NCBI GenBank assembly: GCA_021773015.1 | Contig: JAJFKW010000001.1 | Location: 1,595,305-1,659,304 of the forward strand | Reading direction: 5' to 3' | DNA length: 64,000 bases | Origin: Woeseia sp. | GTDB lineage: Bacteria; Pseudomonadota; Gammaproteobacteria; Steroidobacterales; Woeseiaceae | Shown here: positions 27,264-37,075 of the stretch, one piece after another | Layout: each line of letters starts with the position of its first letter | How positions within the stretch are numbered: position 1 is the first letter of the stretch | The notes under the pieces: generated by a model | Database searches by the model: none | Told to the model about the DNA's origin: nothing | Seen by the model: only the letters and a program-made list of their open reading frames with translations | Made by a program: the position numbers and the translations under genes

Positions 27264-28287
27264 CGATTCTCACCCGATGCATGCGCTGCAGTCTAATTCC
27301 CGCGAGCAAACTAATGATTACCAAAAGCGCCGCAACAACGAACGCGCCACCTAATGGCCAATAATAGAGTGATTTCACCGGCCTGAATCCCGCTTCCGGT
27401 TTGGCAACCGGTTCCATTTCGTCAAGAATTCGATAGATATCCTGCAATCCTGCCGTATCTTTGGCACGGAAGTAACGACCGCCTGTCGAATTGGCAATTT
27501 GCGTCAATGTCTCTTCATCCAAATCCGCCGATGGATTCGTTCTGCGCGTACCGCCAAACACAGACGATATGACCATGGACTCGGCGCCGATGCCGATCGT
27601 GTAGATTCGCAATCCCACTTGTTGCGCCAATTCAGCCGCCCGCAACGGCGGTACCGACCCGGCAGTATTAGCCCCGTCAGTAAGCAAAATAAGTACTTGC
27701 TCCTCAGCATCATCACCCGCATCGTGCAGACGCTTTACAGCGAGTGTAATTGCATCGCCGATGGCTGTTTTTTCGCCAGCCAAGCCAATCGCCGATTCCA
27801 TCAGTAGCACATTGACGGTGTCACGATCCAATGTCAGCGGCACTTGCAGATAAGCGTTTTCGCCGAAAAGTATCAGCCCAATTCGATCACCTTCACGACG
27901 CGAGATAAAATCGCTGGCGACGGCCTTGGTTGCCGTAAGACGATCAACCGAGCGATTTCCCAACTCAAAATCTTTAGCATCCATGCTGCCGGAAAGATCG
28001 ACCGCCAGCATGAGATTACGACCGGTCACAGGCACCTCCAACTCGTCACCGATTCTTTCTGGACGCGCACTCGCGGTCACCAACAAAGTCCACGCCAGTA
28101 ACACTAACCAAAATCGCCAATTCAGCAGCTGCCGCGCTTCGGACCGTTCATTTAGCACTTCGAATCGTCTGAGACTCGGCACCATCAAACCAGCATCTGC
28201 CGCTCCGGCTGCCGGGCTCATCAGAGCACGCAGCAAAAACGGTAACGGTATTAGTGCGAACATCCAGGGCCAGGCGACTGTCAGCAT
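27253..28287 (-). CDS. batA: BatA-like VWA-domain membrane protein
   Basis: A 344-residue protein with an N-terminal hydrophobic anchor (LTVAWPWMFALIPLPFLLRAL), a second TM near 58-73, the VWA domain with the intact MIDAS motif DLSGSMDAKD and TDGANTAG, and a C-terminal TM (GGAFVVAALLVIISLLAG). BatA/BatB proteins are periplasm-facing; their link to envelope or oxidative stress is family knowledge. It overlaps the DUF4381 gene by a single base (TAATG-type), so translation is coupled. Confidence 0.92.
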   Translation of the reverse strand: MLTVAWPWMFALIPLPFLLRALMSPAAGAADAGLMVPSLRRFEVLNERSEARQLLNWRFWLVLLAWTLLVTASARPERIGDELEVPVTGRNLMLAVDLSGSMDAKDFELGNRSVDRLTATKAVASDFISRREGDRIGLILFGENAYLQVPLTLDRDTVNVLLMESAIGLAGEKTAIGDAITLAVKRLHDAGDDAEEQVLILLTDGANTAGSVPPLRAAELAQQVGLRIYTIGIGAESMVISSVFGGTRRTNPSADLDEETLTQIANSTGGRYFRAKDTAGLQDIYRILDEMEPVAKPEAGFRPVKSLYYWPLGGAFVVAALLVIISLLAGIRLQRMHRVRIDAS

Positions 28288-28784
28288 TACGCCGCCTCGC
28301 CGCTGATGGGAGATTGCAACCGACTTCGAACCGCAGCAATCAGTCCGCTTACATCTGTATCGTCTCTGACGGTCCGCGGATCAAGATAAGGCAGCTCTTG
28401 TAACAGCACGCCTGCACCAGTGGTGAACGGACGCGCATCCAAGCCTCGATCGAGCCACTCCAACCATGCCTGCCCGGCGAGTCCCGCTACTTCCGACCGC
28501 GGCGCGTAAGCTAACATCGCGCGTCGCAGCAGTTCTGACAACGCCTTGCCGAGCGCGACCGCATCTTTGCCATGTTCGAAGTCCGCGTGAATAGTCGACA
28601 AACGGGCGAGCGCCAAACGCCGCGCGGCATTCACACGCCAGCGACGCCATAACATTCGCAACACAATCGCTACCAGGGCAACTGCACACACAATCAGAAA
28701 CCACCAACCGGGAGCAAGCGGCCACCAGCTAACAATCTCTGGCAGGTGCAACTCGCGAAGTGGAATATTCTCTGAACCTTTCAT
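28287..28784 (-). CDS. DUF4381 single-pass membrane protein of the bat operon
   Basis: A 165-residue protein starting MKGSENIPLRELHLPE and containing one transmembrane helix (PGWWFLIVCAVALVAIVLRML, about 26-46), followed by a basic region and a cytoplasmic domain (LRRAMLAYAPRSEVAGL). The ELHLPEIVSWWPLAPGWW start and the place between DUF58 and batA identify DUF4381, a regular member of gammaproteobacterial MoxR/Bat operons. Function unknown. Confidence 0.9.
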   Translation of the reverse strand: MKGSENIPLRELHLPEIVSWWPLAPGWWFLIVCAVALVAIVLRMLWRRWRVNAARRLALARLSTIHADFEHGKDAVALGKALSELLRRAMLAYAPRSEVAGLAGQAWLEWLDRGLDARPFTTGAGVLLQELPYLDPRTVRDDTDVSGLIAAVRSRLQSPISGEAA

Positions 28785-28796
28785 GTTGTTTTTCCG

Positions 28797-29759
28797 CTAG
28801 CGCGAACGGCGTCCCAATGCCTTTTGCAGGCTAGAAATCGGATCGTCATCAGTCGACAACGCGAGCGAATGGATGCCATAACGATGCAAGAAGGTCTCAA
28901 GTTCATCGTTCCGTTTTACAAATGCTTGTGCATACTCTTCGCGGGCACCACGTGCAAAAGTGTCAATCGAGATATCTTGTTCGTTGCTGACCATTCGATA
29001 ACGTCCCGGCGGCGGCAGTTCTCGTTCCAATCGATCGCTAACGACGACAGCAAGCACCTCGCTATGGCGCGCGACGCCCGTTAAATAGGCTTGCGCATTG
29101 CGTTGTAGACCAACGAAATCGCTGATAACGACGACCAGGCTTCCGGGGCGCACCACGCGACGAAGTGCAGCCATTGCTTGCGTGAATACCGCCTCGCGAT
29201 GTTCACGCGTCGTTGCAGTGCCCGCGGCGGCATGGTCCCAATCTTTATGGCTCACCAGTTGATGAAGATAGTGCAATGCCGCTTGTCGTCCAAGGCGCGG
29301 GCGCAACTCAAGGTGGCTCGTATCACCAAATATGAGGCCACCCAACCGGTCGCCTCGATGATGTGCCGCCCACGATATAAGCGCGGCCGCGCGACTTGCG
29401 ATCACCGACTTAAAGCAGCCCTGCGTTGCGAAGTGCATATTGCTACGCAAATCGGCAACAACCAATACGGGACGCTCGCGTTCCTCGCGAAAAAGTTTGG
29501 TATATGCCTCGCGGCTCCGAGCGGTAACGCGCCAATCGATGTTACGTGGATCGTCGCCTGGCTGATATGGTCGCGATTCGTCAAACTCCATGCCGCGACC
29601 CTTGAAGTGCGATACATACGCGCCAGTCTGCAAAGAGTTGATGCGCAATACATCCAATGCGATCACCCTGGCCGGCCCCGCCAATTTGATAAGGTCCGCC
29701 TGATCGATGCTGATCGGTGAATCGAAGGCGATCGTTTGTTGTTGTCGCTGGCTGATCAT
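28797..29759 (-). CDS. DUF58 protein
   Basis: A 320-residue soluble protein. The DUF58 signature GRGMEFDESRPYQPGDDPRNIDWR is clear (seen at residues 54-77), followed by LFREERERPVLVVADL and a VWA-like alpha/beta core. DUF58 proteins are partners of MoxR ATPases and likely bind a client protein for remodelling. The gene is 12 nt after moxR-side stop and 13 nt before DUF4381, in one operon. Confidence 0.93.
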   Translation of the reverse strand: MISQRQQQTIAFDSPISIDQADLIKLAGPARVIALDVLRINSLQTGAYVSHFKGRGMEFDESRPYQPGDDPRNIDWRVTARSREAYTKLFREERERPVLVVADLRSNMHFATQGCFKSVIASRAAALISWAAHHRGDRLGGLIFGDTSHLELRPRLGRQAALHYLHQLVSHKDWDHAAAGTATTREHREAVFTQAMAALRRVVRPGSLVVVISDFVGLQRNAQAYLTGVARHSEVLAVVVSDRLERELPPPGRYRMVSNEQDISIDTFARGAREEYAQAFVKRNDELETFLHRYGIHSLALSTDDDPISSLQKALGRRSR

Positions 29760-29767
29760 CGTTGAAG

Positions 29768-30736
29768 CTATGGCACACCGACGCCGTCAAGGACGCCTTC
29801 GATAACCGCATCCGGCTCAATTCCATCGGCTTCGGCTTCAAAACTCAATACCAGGCGGTGACGTAACACGTCGGGCGCAATCTCCTGAATGTCTTCCGGC
29901 CCAACGTAGTCACGACCTTGTAGCCACGCGTGTGCGCGTGATGCTCTGTCGATTGCCATGCAGGCTCGAGGACTCGCGCCATATAGCACTTGTCCCGCAA
30001 GTTCCTCATTGACCACGCCGGGATCTCGTGTCGCCACCACAATGTTGACAATATACTGCTCAAGTTCGTCAGCCAGATGCAGATTGAGTATTTGCTGTCT
30101 GGCTTCCATTATGGTCGCTTGCGCGAGCAGTTCCGGCGGTCGAAACGCATCGCGCTCGCCCGCTTTTGCCTCATCGCGATTCAGGACCAAAATACGCCGC
30201 TCGTCTTCGGTCGTGGGATAGCCAACCTGGACGTGCAATAGAAATCTATCCAGTTGCGCCTCCGGCAGCGGATACGTGCCCTCCTGCTCGATGGGATTCT
30301 GCGTAGCCATGACCATAAACAGATCCGACAGCGGGTAGCTTTTGTCGCCGACGGTGATTTGCCGCTCTTCCATAGCTTCGAGTAGCGCGGATTGCACTTT
30401 CGCGGGTGCGCGGTTTATTTCGTCGGCCAGTATCAAGCTGTGAAACAACGGACCCTCTCGAAATTCGAATGAACCATCCTGTGGACGATAGATTTCTGTG
30501 CCTGTCAAATCCGCTGGCAACAAGTCAGGCGTAAACTGCAGTCGGTGAAAATCACCCTCGATACTTTCGGACAGCACCTTAATTGCGCGGGTTTTGGCGA
30601 GCCCTGGCGCGCCTTCAACAAGCAGGTGTCCGTCGCATAGCAACGCAATCAGCATGCGATTGATCAAATGTGCCTGACCGATGATGAGGCTGCTGGCATG
30701 AGCCTCAAGCTGCTGAAACTTACTGGAAACCGTCAT
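29768..30736 (-). CDS. MoxR-family AAA+ ATPase
   Basis: A 322-residue ATPase. Walker A is GAPGLAKTRAIK, Walker B LILADEINRAP, sensor 1 ATQNPIEQEGTYPLPEAQLDRF and the arginine finger region is intact. MoxR proteins act as chaperones that remodel or help insert metal cofactors into partner proteins, usually with the VWA proteins encoded here (BatA, BatB). It is the first gene of the bat operon; its promoter should lie in the 30737-30997 gap. Confidence 0.95.
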   Translation of the reverse strand: MTVSSKFQQLEAHASSLIIGQAHLINRMLIALLCDGHLLVEGAPGLAKTRAIKVLSESIEGDFHRLQFTPDLLPADLTGTEIYRPQDGSFEFREGPLFHSLILADEINRAPAKVQSALLEAMEERQITVGDKSYPLSDLFMVMATQNPIEQEGTYPLPEAQLDRFLLHVQVGYPTTEDERRILVLNRDEAKAGERDAFRPPELLAQATIMEARQQILNLHLADELEQYIVNIVVATRDPGVVNEELAGQVLYGASPRACMAIDRASRAHAWLQGRDYVGPEDIQEIAPDVLRHRLVLSFEAEADGIEPDAVIEGVLDGVGVP

Positions 30737-30997
30737 TCATTACTCCGTGAGCGAAAATGGCGTGACATTGTAGTGATGATGCGCGGTCAGTCCAACCAGT
30801 CGCGGCTACGCAACAGCGAAATCTGCCAAACCGCGGCAGAAATGGCCATACGCTTGCCAACACAACGAACACTGAGAAGCCCGGCCACGCCTTGTTTCGG
30901 GCATCCACACATGAAATATTGCGTTTCTGACCCATTTGGAATCGATACATTGCATTTTTCTTTCCCTGCGGCTGGAGAACGTTTAGTCAGCACGCGT

Positions 30998-31558
30998 ATG
31001 ATGATTTGCGCCGTTTTCGCTTTGATTGGCTGCACTAAAGAAGCCGCAACACCCGTTGCGCTTGCTGGCGAACTGCTGCCTGACAGCTGTATTGAAAGTG
31101 GCCAGCTAGCCGTCACTACCTATGGAGCAATTGACGCGCAACTGCGATGGGACGCTGCATCGATGACCTGTGAAGGCATGCGCCGACCGCAGCAGAAAGG
31201 CGCTCGACTCAGATTTGCAGGACAGACCAACGATGATTCCGCGCAACAGTTAACGTTTATCCTGAGCCTGCCGGGCCTCGAAGAAGCGGCCACCGGCACT
31301 GAGTTGCCGACCGGCGTTACGCTAATAGAAGACGATGCAGGGCGCTTTTTTAGTACCCAGGAGAATGATCTTTGTTGGAGCAATATTGACCGTCAGGATC
31401 CGCAGTTAGGCGATGACGGGCTGGCTATCCGTAACCGTTACATCGTCAGCGGCTTGCTTTTTTGCGTTGCGCCGCTCGCGCAACTAAATGGCTCTGCAAG
31501 TGTTACCTTGTCAGACATGACATTTACAGGACGATTGAGCTGGGCAGCACCGAAATGA
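30998..31558 (+). CDS. Small predicted lipoprotein, unknown function
   Basis: About 186 residues. The start MMICAVFALIGCTKEA has a short hydrophobic segment and a lipobox (LIGC), so it is probably a lipoprotein; a longer frame upstream (from 30668) overlaps the moxR start and has no coding character. The mature part is beta-rich and contains three Cys (DSCIESG, SMTCEGM, LLFCVA). The stop overlaps the DUF192 start by four bases (ATGA). The ribosome site is weak. Family not recognised. Confidence 0.6.
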   Translation: MMICAVFALIGCTKEAATPVALAGELLPDSCIESGQLAVTTYGAIDAQLRWDAASMTCEGMRRPQQKGARLRFAGQTNDDSAQQLTFILSLPGLEEAATGTELPTGVTLIEDDAGRFFSTQENDLCWSNIDRQDPQLGDDGLAIRNRYIVSGLLFCVAPLAQLNGSASVTLSDMTFTGRLSWAAPK

Positions 31559-32022
31559 GCATTAGACTGTTTGCGGCGATTAGCTTTTTGCTCGTTACGT
31601 TTTCGCAGTTTGCGCGAGCGCAAGACCTCGAAAGTCTCGATGATGCATTCAACAAGGATGTCTTGCTTATCGAAACGGCCAGTACCGGCTGCTTTAAATT
31701 CGACATCTATCTCGCGATCACGCGGCAACAGCAACAGCGCGGTCTCATGTTTGTGCGCGAATTGCCGCCGTTCACTGGCATGTTGTTCCCCTACAAGCAG
31801 GCCGGACTTCGCTCAATGTGGATGAAAAACACCTATATTCCACTCGATATAGTCTTCGTCCGCGGCGACGGCACGGTGTCGTCTATTGCGGCCAATACCG
31901 AACCCCGCTCACTCAAATCGATATCAGCCGAAGAGCCAATCGTATTTGTGTTGGAATTAAACGCTGGCACCGCATCGACGCTTGGCATTGACAACAAAAG
32001 CAAACTCGTTTTTTTGAACTGA
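31555..32022 (+). CDS. DUF192 secreted protein
   Basis: A 155-residue protein with signal peptide (MSIRLFAAISFLLVTFSQFARAQ). The DUF192 core is clear: QQRGLMFVRELPPFTGMLF, MWMKNTYIPLDIVF and VLELNAGTASTLGI. It is a small, secreted, beta-rich domain of unknown function found in many bacteria. The ATG at 31555 overlaps the stop of the lipoprotein gene, so both are likely translated from one mRNA. Convergent with the aminotransferase gene. Confidence 0.9.
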   Translation: MSIRLFAAISFLLVTFSQFARAQDLESLDDAFNKDVLLIETASTGCFKFDIYLAITRQQQQRGLMFVRELPPFTGMLFPYKQAGLRSMWMKNTYIPLDIVFVRGDGTVSSIAANTEPRSLKSISAEEPIVFVLELNAGTASTLGIDNKSKLVFLN

Positions 32023-32047
32023 AAAAGCGACAAGCAGAAATTATGTT

Positions 32048-33232
32048 TTACAGCACCGCAGCGATCGACTGCGCCAAATGATCAACGTTGTTGTTGGTAA
32101 TTCCGGCAATATTGATGCGACTCGATGCAACCATATACACGGCGAATTCGGTTTTTAACCGTTCAACCTGCTCTGGCGTTACACCGACAAATGAGAACAT
32201 CCCGTTACCACGCTCAAAATGGGAGAAATCGTGGTCGGGCGTTAGTTCGCGCATGGCACCACCAAGTCGTTCGCGCATCGAGCGCAGGCGTAGCCGCATC
32301 GACTCTACTTCGCTTTCCCATTCCGAGCGTAACGCCGCATCTGCCAGAATCAGTTTTACAACTGCGCCACCGTGATCGGGCGGCATAGAATACATTGTGC
32401 GCACAATGTTGTTCGCCTGACTGCGGACGATCTGCGCAGTTTTCGCGTCTTTACTTACTACGGAAAGTGCGCCAACCCGATCCCGGTACAGTGCAAAATT
32501 CTTTGAGCAAGAGCTTGCAACCAGCATCTCTGGAACGGCATCAAACAAATGTCGCACACCAAAGTTGTCAATCTGTATTCCGCTGGCAAAACCTTGGTAT
32601 GCGATATCGATGAAAGGCACAATGCCGCGCTGCGCAATGACATCTGAAACTTCGCGCCACTGCTGTTCGCTAAGATCCAGGCCGGTGGGATTGTGGCAAC
32701 AACCATGCAACAAAACGATGTCGCCCGCAGGTACTGCCTGCAGGGCGCCAAGCATGTCGTCAAATTGTAAGGTTTTACTTTCTGCATCGTAGTACGGATA
32801 AGATTTGATTTCTATACCAGCACTTCCTAACAGCGGCACATGATTCGCCCAGGTCGGCGAACCAGTCCAGATCGCTGACGCGGAACCGGTACGTAATACG
32901 ATACCAGCCGCGATGCGCAACGAGCCCGACCCACCCGGAGTCTGCAGTGTGGTAATGCGATCACCAGAACCCGATTTCGAGCCAAAAACCAGATGCTGCA
33001 TCTGCTGATTGAAATCCGGATCACCGCTTGAGCCGAGGTAGCTCTTAGTTGTCTGTGATTCCAGTAATTTTCGTTCGGCTTTTTTTACGCTGCTTAAGAT
33101 TGGCGTAGCGCCAGTTTCGTCTCTGTAAACGCCCACACCAAGATCGATTTTATTGCTGCGCTTGTCGGCAGAATAGTCCTCAATAACTTTGAGAATTGCG
33201 TCCTGCGGCATCGCACCTAGTTTTTCGAACAC
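32048..33232 (-). CDS. Aspartate/aromatic amino acid aminotransferase
   Basis: A 394-residue class I aminotransferase with the aspC/tyrB pattern: LGVGVYRDETG, PGGSGSLRIAAG, GCCHNPTGLD, the PLP Lys in SSCSKNFALYRDRVGAL and C-terminal NGMFSFVG. It interconverts aspartate, aromatic amino acids and 2-oxoacids in the cytoplasm. The chosen start is GTG at 33232, with GGAG 6 nt upstream, giving VFEKLGAMPQDAI, as in the family; an ATG at 33274 adds 14 unlikely residues. Confidence 0.93.
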   Translation of the reverse strand: MFEKLGAMPQDAILKVIEDYSADKRSNKIDLGVGVYRDETGATPILSSVKKAERKLLESQTTKSYLGSSGDPDFNQQMQHLVFGSKSGSGDRITTLQTPGGSGSLRIAAGIVLRTGSASAIWTGSPTWANHVPLLGSAGIEIKSYPYYDAESKTLQFDDMLGALQAVPAGDIVLLHGCCHNPTGLDLSEQQWREVSDVIAQRGIVPFIDIAYQGFASGIQIDNFGVRHLFDAVPEMLVASSCSKNFALYRDRVGALSVVSKDAKTAQIVRSQANNIVRTMYSMPPDHGGAVVKLILADAALRSEWESEVESMRLRLRSMRERLGGAMRELTPDHDFSHFERGNGMFSFVGVTPEQVERLKTEFAVYMVASSRINIAGITNNNVDHLAQSIAAVL

Positions 33233-33352
33233 CTGTCGCTCCAAGAAAAGTACTTGAACAAGGCGCCGGACCATCGGCTGTCGCAGTCTGCCACAGAGAA
33301 AAGTCGCGCCACATTTCGCGCGCGATCCAACATAACAAAACTTTGAGATTTA

Positions 33353-33391
33353 TTGGAAACAAAATCAGCCCTGCCAGATGGCAGGGCTGAT
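33353..33391 (-). terminator. Strong rho-independent terminator after the HiPIP gene
   Basis: On the complement the 12-base arms 33380-33391 and 33364-33375 pair perfectly (ATCAGCCCTGCC against GGCAGGGCTGAT) around a 4-nt loop and are followed by a T-rich tract (TTTTGTTT, 33353-33364). It lies about 50 nt past the HiPIP stop and would isolate it from the aminotransferase gene downstream. Confidence 0.85.
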
Positions 33392-33441
33392 GGTCTACTT
33401 CGCTGCGTCCGGCACATCGGCCGCGACGCGTTCTTCCGTCG

Positions 33442-33735
33442 CTAAGCTTTGGGTGCCCAGACCGAACACCAGCCGGCGGCGTTCACCGCTTTGCCAGGAA
33501 ATATCTGGCATGGTCGCCATTCGTCACCGTCAGCACCTTGTACCAGCGCGCAATTTGCGCACGTCTGCCCGTCGGTCGTAGATTTGTTTACGTATTTCAA
33601 TCCTTGGGCCGTAGGATCGTCCTCGCTGAGATGAGGCACATCGTCCGCACGAGCTTCTTGCCCAGGACGCACGAGGCAGCCTGCTGCTGCGACGGCCGAT
33701 AATTGAATGAACTGACGTCTCGCTATCTTACTCAA
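33442..33735 (-). CDS. High-potential iron-sulfur protein (HiPIP)
   Basis: A 97-residue protein with a Tat signal (SKIARRQFIQLSA) and the four ligands of a [4Fe-4S] cluster: Cys59, Cys62, Cys76 and Cys90 (CANC, RPCQIF, GWCSVW). HiPIPs are soluble periplasmic one-electron carriers, often linking cytochrome complexes to oxidases or photosynthetic reaction centres. Here it may serve periplasmic oxidation such as sulfite or another sulfur compound. Monocistronic, ended by a strong terminator. Confidence 0.95.
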   Translation of the reverse strand: MSKIARRQFIQLSAVAAAGCLVRPGQEARADDVPHLSEDDPTAQGLKYVNKSTTDGQTCANCALVQGADGDEWRPCQIFPGKAVNAAGWCSVWAPKA

Positions 33736-34167
33736 GAGAATCTCCTTCAGAGTTATGCAAATTAGGGCGGGTCAAATAACACGCGATGCGTATCTTAATA
33801 CAAAAAAAGCGTCGATCCGTTATTGCGAATGGGACTCATTTGCCGATTACAGCAGGGGTCAAACCAATTGCAGCTCTCCACTATAGTGTCCTCAAGCTGA
33901 ACGCACGCTGACTGCGCCGCCAGATTATCCAATGACGAAGCACAATTTAGACGTTCGTCGATCTATGCGCGCACTAAGTGTGATGGTTGTCACAATCGCC
34001 GGACGTTACGGCCACCGGAATCCGTCACTGCCGCATAATTTCGCCGCGTAGCCAACAAATAGTGCAACGCGGCGACAAATAGGCGGTCAGAAACAAGCAA
34101 CGGCGACCCAGACCTGCCTGCAACGCAAAATTAAGAAAATAGGGTTAGAACAAAGGTTGGTAGTGAA
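33736..34167. other. Gene-free 430-base stretch
   Basis: No frame longer than about 40 codons here looks coding, and I see no tRNA, repeat or clear operator. It should hold the promoters of the HiPIP gene (complement) and the peptidase gene (plus). Confidence 0.4.
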
Positions 34168-35646
34168 TTGATTGTTAATAACTCCGCAGTATCCCAGTGG
34201 TGCAGTATCCTGCGCATGACAATAGCCGTTGCGCTAATACCCGCCAGCTCGGCTTACGCCAATGAGCGGCACGTTTACAATATCTCTGTAGATTACGCTT
34301 TAAGCCGCTTATTCATCGAAGCAAGATTTGCACATCCGGTCACAAGTATCACCGCGAGATCGCGCGACGCCGGAAAATATCTCGTCGACGTACGGGGCTG
34401 CGATCAACAGCGAAACATTCGCATGCGCAATCGGCGCATGATGCTGCCACAGGGCGGAATCGACTGTATTTACTACACCGTCGATCTCAGTAAGGCGGCA
34501 CGTCATGACAGAAACTACCGTGATCTTGCAGTTGGCAACGCCATCATTGCCCCATCACTCTGGCTGTGGCGGCCGGAAGTTAACGTTCGCTCCGAAATTG
34601 ACGTCAACTTCACGTTGCCTCGCGACGTTCGCGTATCGGTCCCATGGCGAAAGCGCGAAGACTCGAAAGACAGCTATAGAATACGACGCTCGCCAGAGAG
34701 TTCTTATGCGCCCGTCGTTTTCGGTAATTTTGATTTCCGCGAGATTGCGATTGAGGGCTCGATTCTTAGAGTAAGTTTGCTTCGCGGCGCCGACAACGTC
34801 GATAAGCAAGCGATGTTTGATTGGGTGGAAGAGACTGCAAAGCATGTTAATTTGGCGTACGGTCGCTTTCCCAACCCGGCACCCCAGGTCGTCGTTGTGC
34901 CGATAAATGCTGGCCGTGGAAGTGGTCCAGTACCGTTTGGCCAAGTCATACGTGACGGCGGCGAAACGGTGCAACTGTTCGTTAATCCTGATCGCTCAAT
35001 GAATGACTTCAAAGCCGACTGGACGGCGACACATGAGTTTAGCCACCTGATGTTGCCCTATCTGGAGCGTCGTTACCGTTGGATATCGGAGGGTTTCTCT
35101 CAGTATTACCAAAATGTTCTGTTAGTTCGTGCAGGTATCTACGACGAACAATACGCTTGGCAAAAGCTTTATGACGGCTACGAACGTGGCCGCAAATCAC
35201 GCCCAGAACTGTCCCCAAACGAAGCCGCAGAAGGTCGCGTACGTTCTGGCACAATGAAAATTTATTGGAGTGGTGCTGCGCTGGCCTTAATGGCCGATGT
35301 TGAACTCCGCGAGCAATCCGGAGGCAAGGAGTCGCTCGATAGCATTCTGGGCAAGTTACAGCAATGCTGCCTGCCGGGCGACCGTGTGTGGTCCGGCGAA
35401 GCGTTGTTCCAAAAGCTGGATACGTTGGCGACCAGACCGGTGTTTATACCGTTGCTGCGCAGATATGCGGATACCGCTGGCTTCCCGGATACGCGCGATG
35501 TATTTGTGCGGCTTGGTATCGCAACCGGCGGCGGCAAAATTAAATTTCGGCGAAATGGCGAACTCAGCGAAATACGTTTGGCCATCACGCGTGGCGACCC
35601 CAACCATGTCGATCAGCAGCTGGCCGGAACGATCGGCAAACGCTAA
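34168..35646 (+). CDS. Gluzincin (M1/M61-like) metallopeptidase, secreted
   Basis: A 492-residue protein. The zinc site is HEFSH (289-293) with a Glu ligand 25 residues later in WISEGFSQYY, the spacing of gluzincins such as M1/M61 (glycyl aminopeptidase-like). A hydrophobic N-terminus (MTIAVALIPASSAYA) with Ala-Tyr-Ala cleavage shows it is exported. The longest start is TTG at 34168; ATG at 34216 gives just the signal peptide and may be the real start. Substrate unknown. Adjacent fdhD is 92 nt downstream and probably independent. Confidence 0.85.
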   Translation: MIVNNSAVSQWCSILRMTIAVALIPASSAYANERHVYNISVDYALSRLFIEARFAHPVTSITARSRDAGKYLVDVRGCDQQRNIRMRNRRMMLPQGGIDCIYYTVDLSKAARHDRNYRDLAVGNAIIAPSLWLWRPEVNVRSEIDVNFTLPRDVRVSVPWRKREDSKDSYRIRRSPESSYAPVVFGNFDFREIAIEGSILRVSLLRGADNVDKQAMFDWVEETAKHVNLAYGRFPNPAPQVVVVPINAGRGSGPVPFGQVIRDGGETVQLFVNPDRSMNDFKADWTATHEFSHLMLPYLERRYRWISEGFSQYYQNVLLVRAGIYDEQYAWQKLYDGYERGRKSRPELSPNEAAEGRVRSGTMKIYWSGAALALMADVELREQSGGKESLDSILGKLQQCCLPGDRVWSGEALFQKLDTLATRPVFIPLLRRYADTAGFPDTRDVFVRLGIATGGGKIKFRRNGELSEIRLAITRGDPNHVDQQLAGTIGKR

Positions 35647-35738
35647 CTACAGCAATACGTAACGCCACGCCTGACTGTCGAGACGCCTGCGCAGTCATCT
35701 CGCTGTATACTGGTCGGCCGCACATCAGAACCGTTTGA

Positions 35739-36581
35739 ATGGACCGTAGCAGCCTGCCAATTAGCATTAATCGGGTATCGGGTGAACATAGCGCTCGCCG
35801 CGAAGATTCGGTTGCCGTCGAGGAACCGCTGGAAATTCAACTGAGCACCGCGTCAGCTGAAGGCGCAGCAGCAAAGAGCATCTCGATAACCATGCGAACG
35901 CCCGGCCACGATATGGAACTTGCGTTGGGGTTTCTGGCGACCGAGGGAATCATCGATCGCGGTAATCAAGTCGTATCAGTCGAGGCGGTTGGCGAAACGG
36001 ATCCTGACAGCGGATTGAAAAACACCATTCGCATCGAGCTTGAAGCAAGCGTCAACGTTGATTTGGAACGCTTGCAGCGGCACTTCTATACGACCTCAAG
36101 TTGCGGCGTTTGCGGCAAGTCTTCGCTAGAGGCGCTGCGTGTGGCTGGTGCCAAGTCGCTGCGCGACACAGGCACGACGTATAGCCGCAAACTGATCACA
36201 GGATTGCCCGATAAACTACTGGAAAAGCAGAGATTATTCTCGAAAACCGGCGGACTGCATGCAGCCGCCGTTTTTGATGCGGAAGGCGAAATAGTCACCA
36301 TTCGAGAAGATGTCGGACGACACAATGCCGTTGATAAGGTGGTCGGGCATCTACTTATGAATAATTCGCTGCCCGCGGAAAATCTGGGCCTAATTGTCTC
36401 TGGTAGAGCAAGCTTTGAATTGATGCAAAAAGCACTTGTAGCGGGAATTCCGACACTAATTGCAGTCAGTGCACCGTCAAGTTTGGCCGTCCAGTTGGCG
36501 GTTGATTTTGATATGACGCTCGTCGGCTTTTTGCGCGGCGAAAACTTCAACCTATATTCTGGAAACAGCAGAATTCTCTAG
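35739..36581 (+). CDS. fdhD: Formate dehydrogenase accessory sulfurtransferase
   Basis: A 280-residue protein with the CXXC active site in TTSSCGVCGKSSLEAL. FdhD carries sulfur from IscS to the bis-MGD molybdenum cofactor so formate dehydrogenases gain their essential Mo-sulfido ligand. NAVDKVVGHLL and SGRASFELMQKAL also match the family. It sits 23 nt upstream of fdsG, so it is the first gene of the formate dehydrogenase operon. Confidence 0.95.
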   Translation: MDRSSLPISINRVSGEHSARREDSVAVEEPLEIQLSTASAEGAAAKSISITMRTPGHDMELALGFLATEGIIDRGNQVVSVEAVGETDPDSGLKNTIRIELEASVNVDLERLQRHFYTTSSCGVCGKSSLEALRVAGAKSLRDTGTTYSRKLITGLPDKLLEKQRLFSKTGGLHAAAVFDAEGEIVTIREDVGRHNAVDKVVGHLLMNNSLPAENLGLIVSGRASFELMQKALVAGIPTLIAVSAPSSLAVQLAVDFDMTLVGFLRGENFNLYSGNSRIL

Positions 36582-36604
36582 TTACGATTTTTGGATTTGG
36601 ACTC

Positions 36605-37075
36605 ATGGCAATTCGATACGACGCGACAATCGCGTCGGAAATAATCAATAACTTCGACACTAAACCAGAAATGCTCGTGCAAATATTGCATGCATTTGTC
36701 GCGCGATACGCATTCATCAGCGACGAAGCCATTCGACAAATTGCCGATGAACTAAATCTCTCGCGTGCGGACGTACATGGTGTTGTAAGTTTCTATCACG
36801 ACTTTCGCACGACCCAACCCGGCAAACGAATAATTAAGATATGTCAGGCCGAGGCGTGCCAGGCAATGGGCAGCAGAGACCTAACGGAACACGCGAAGAA
36901 ATCTCTCGGTATTAATCTAAACGAAACGACTCGCGACGGCGAAACAACTCTCGAAGCGATTTACTGCCTAGGTAATTGTGCCTGCTCACCAGCAGTCATG
37001 ATCGACGACGCGGTATACGGTCGCGTGGACAAACGGCGTTTCGACTCCTTGACAGCGACGGCGGGAGCAAAATAG
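36605..37075 (+). CDS. fdsG: NAD-dependent formate dehydrogenase gamma subunit
   Basis: A 156-residue thioredoxin-fold protein with the [2Fe-2S] ligands CQAEAC and CLGNC (YCLGNCACSPAVM), like NuoE. The N-terminal helix-turn-helix-like part LNLSRADVHGVVSFYHDF is also family-typical. It takes part in electron transfer from the formate dehydrogenase to NAD. The stop overlaps the start of fdsB (TAGTG), showing translational coupling. Confidence 0.93.
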   Translation: MAIRYDATIASEIINNFDTKPEMLVQILHAFVARYAFISDEAIRQIADELNLSRADVHGVVSFYHDFRTTQPGKRIIKICQAEACQAMGSRDLTEHAKKSLGINLNETTRDGETTLEAIYCLGNCACSPAVMIDDAVYGRVDKRRFDSLTATAGAK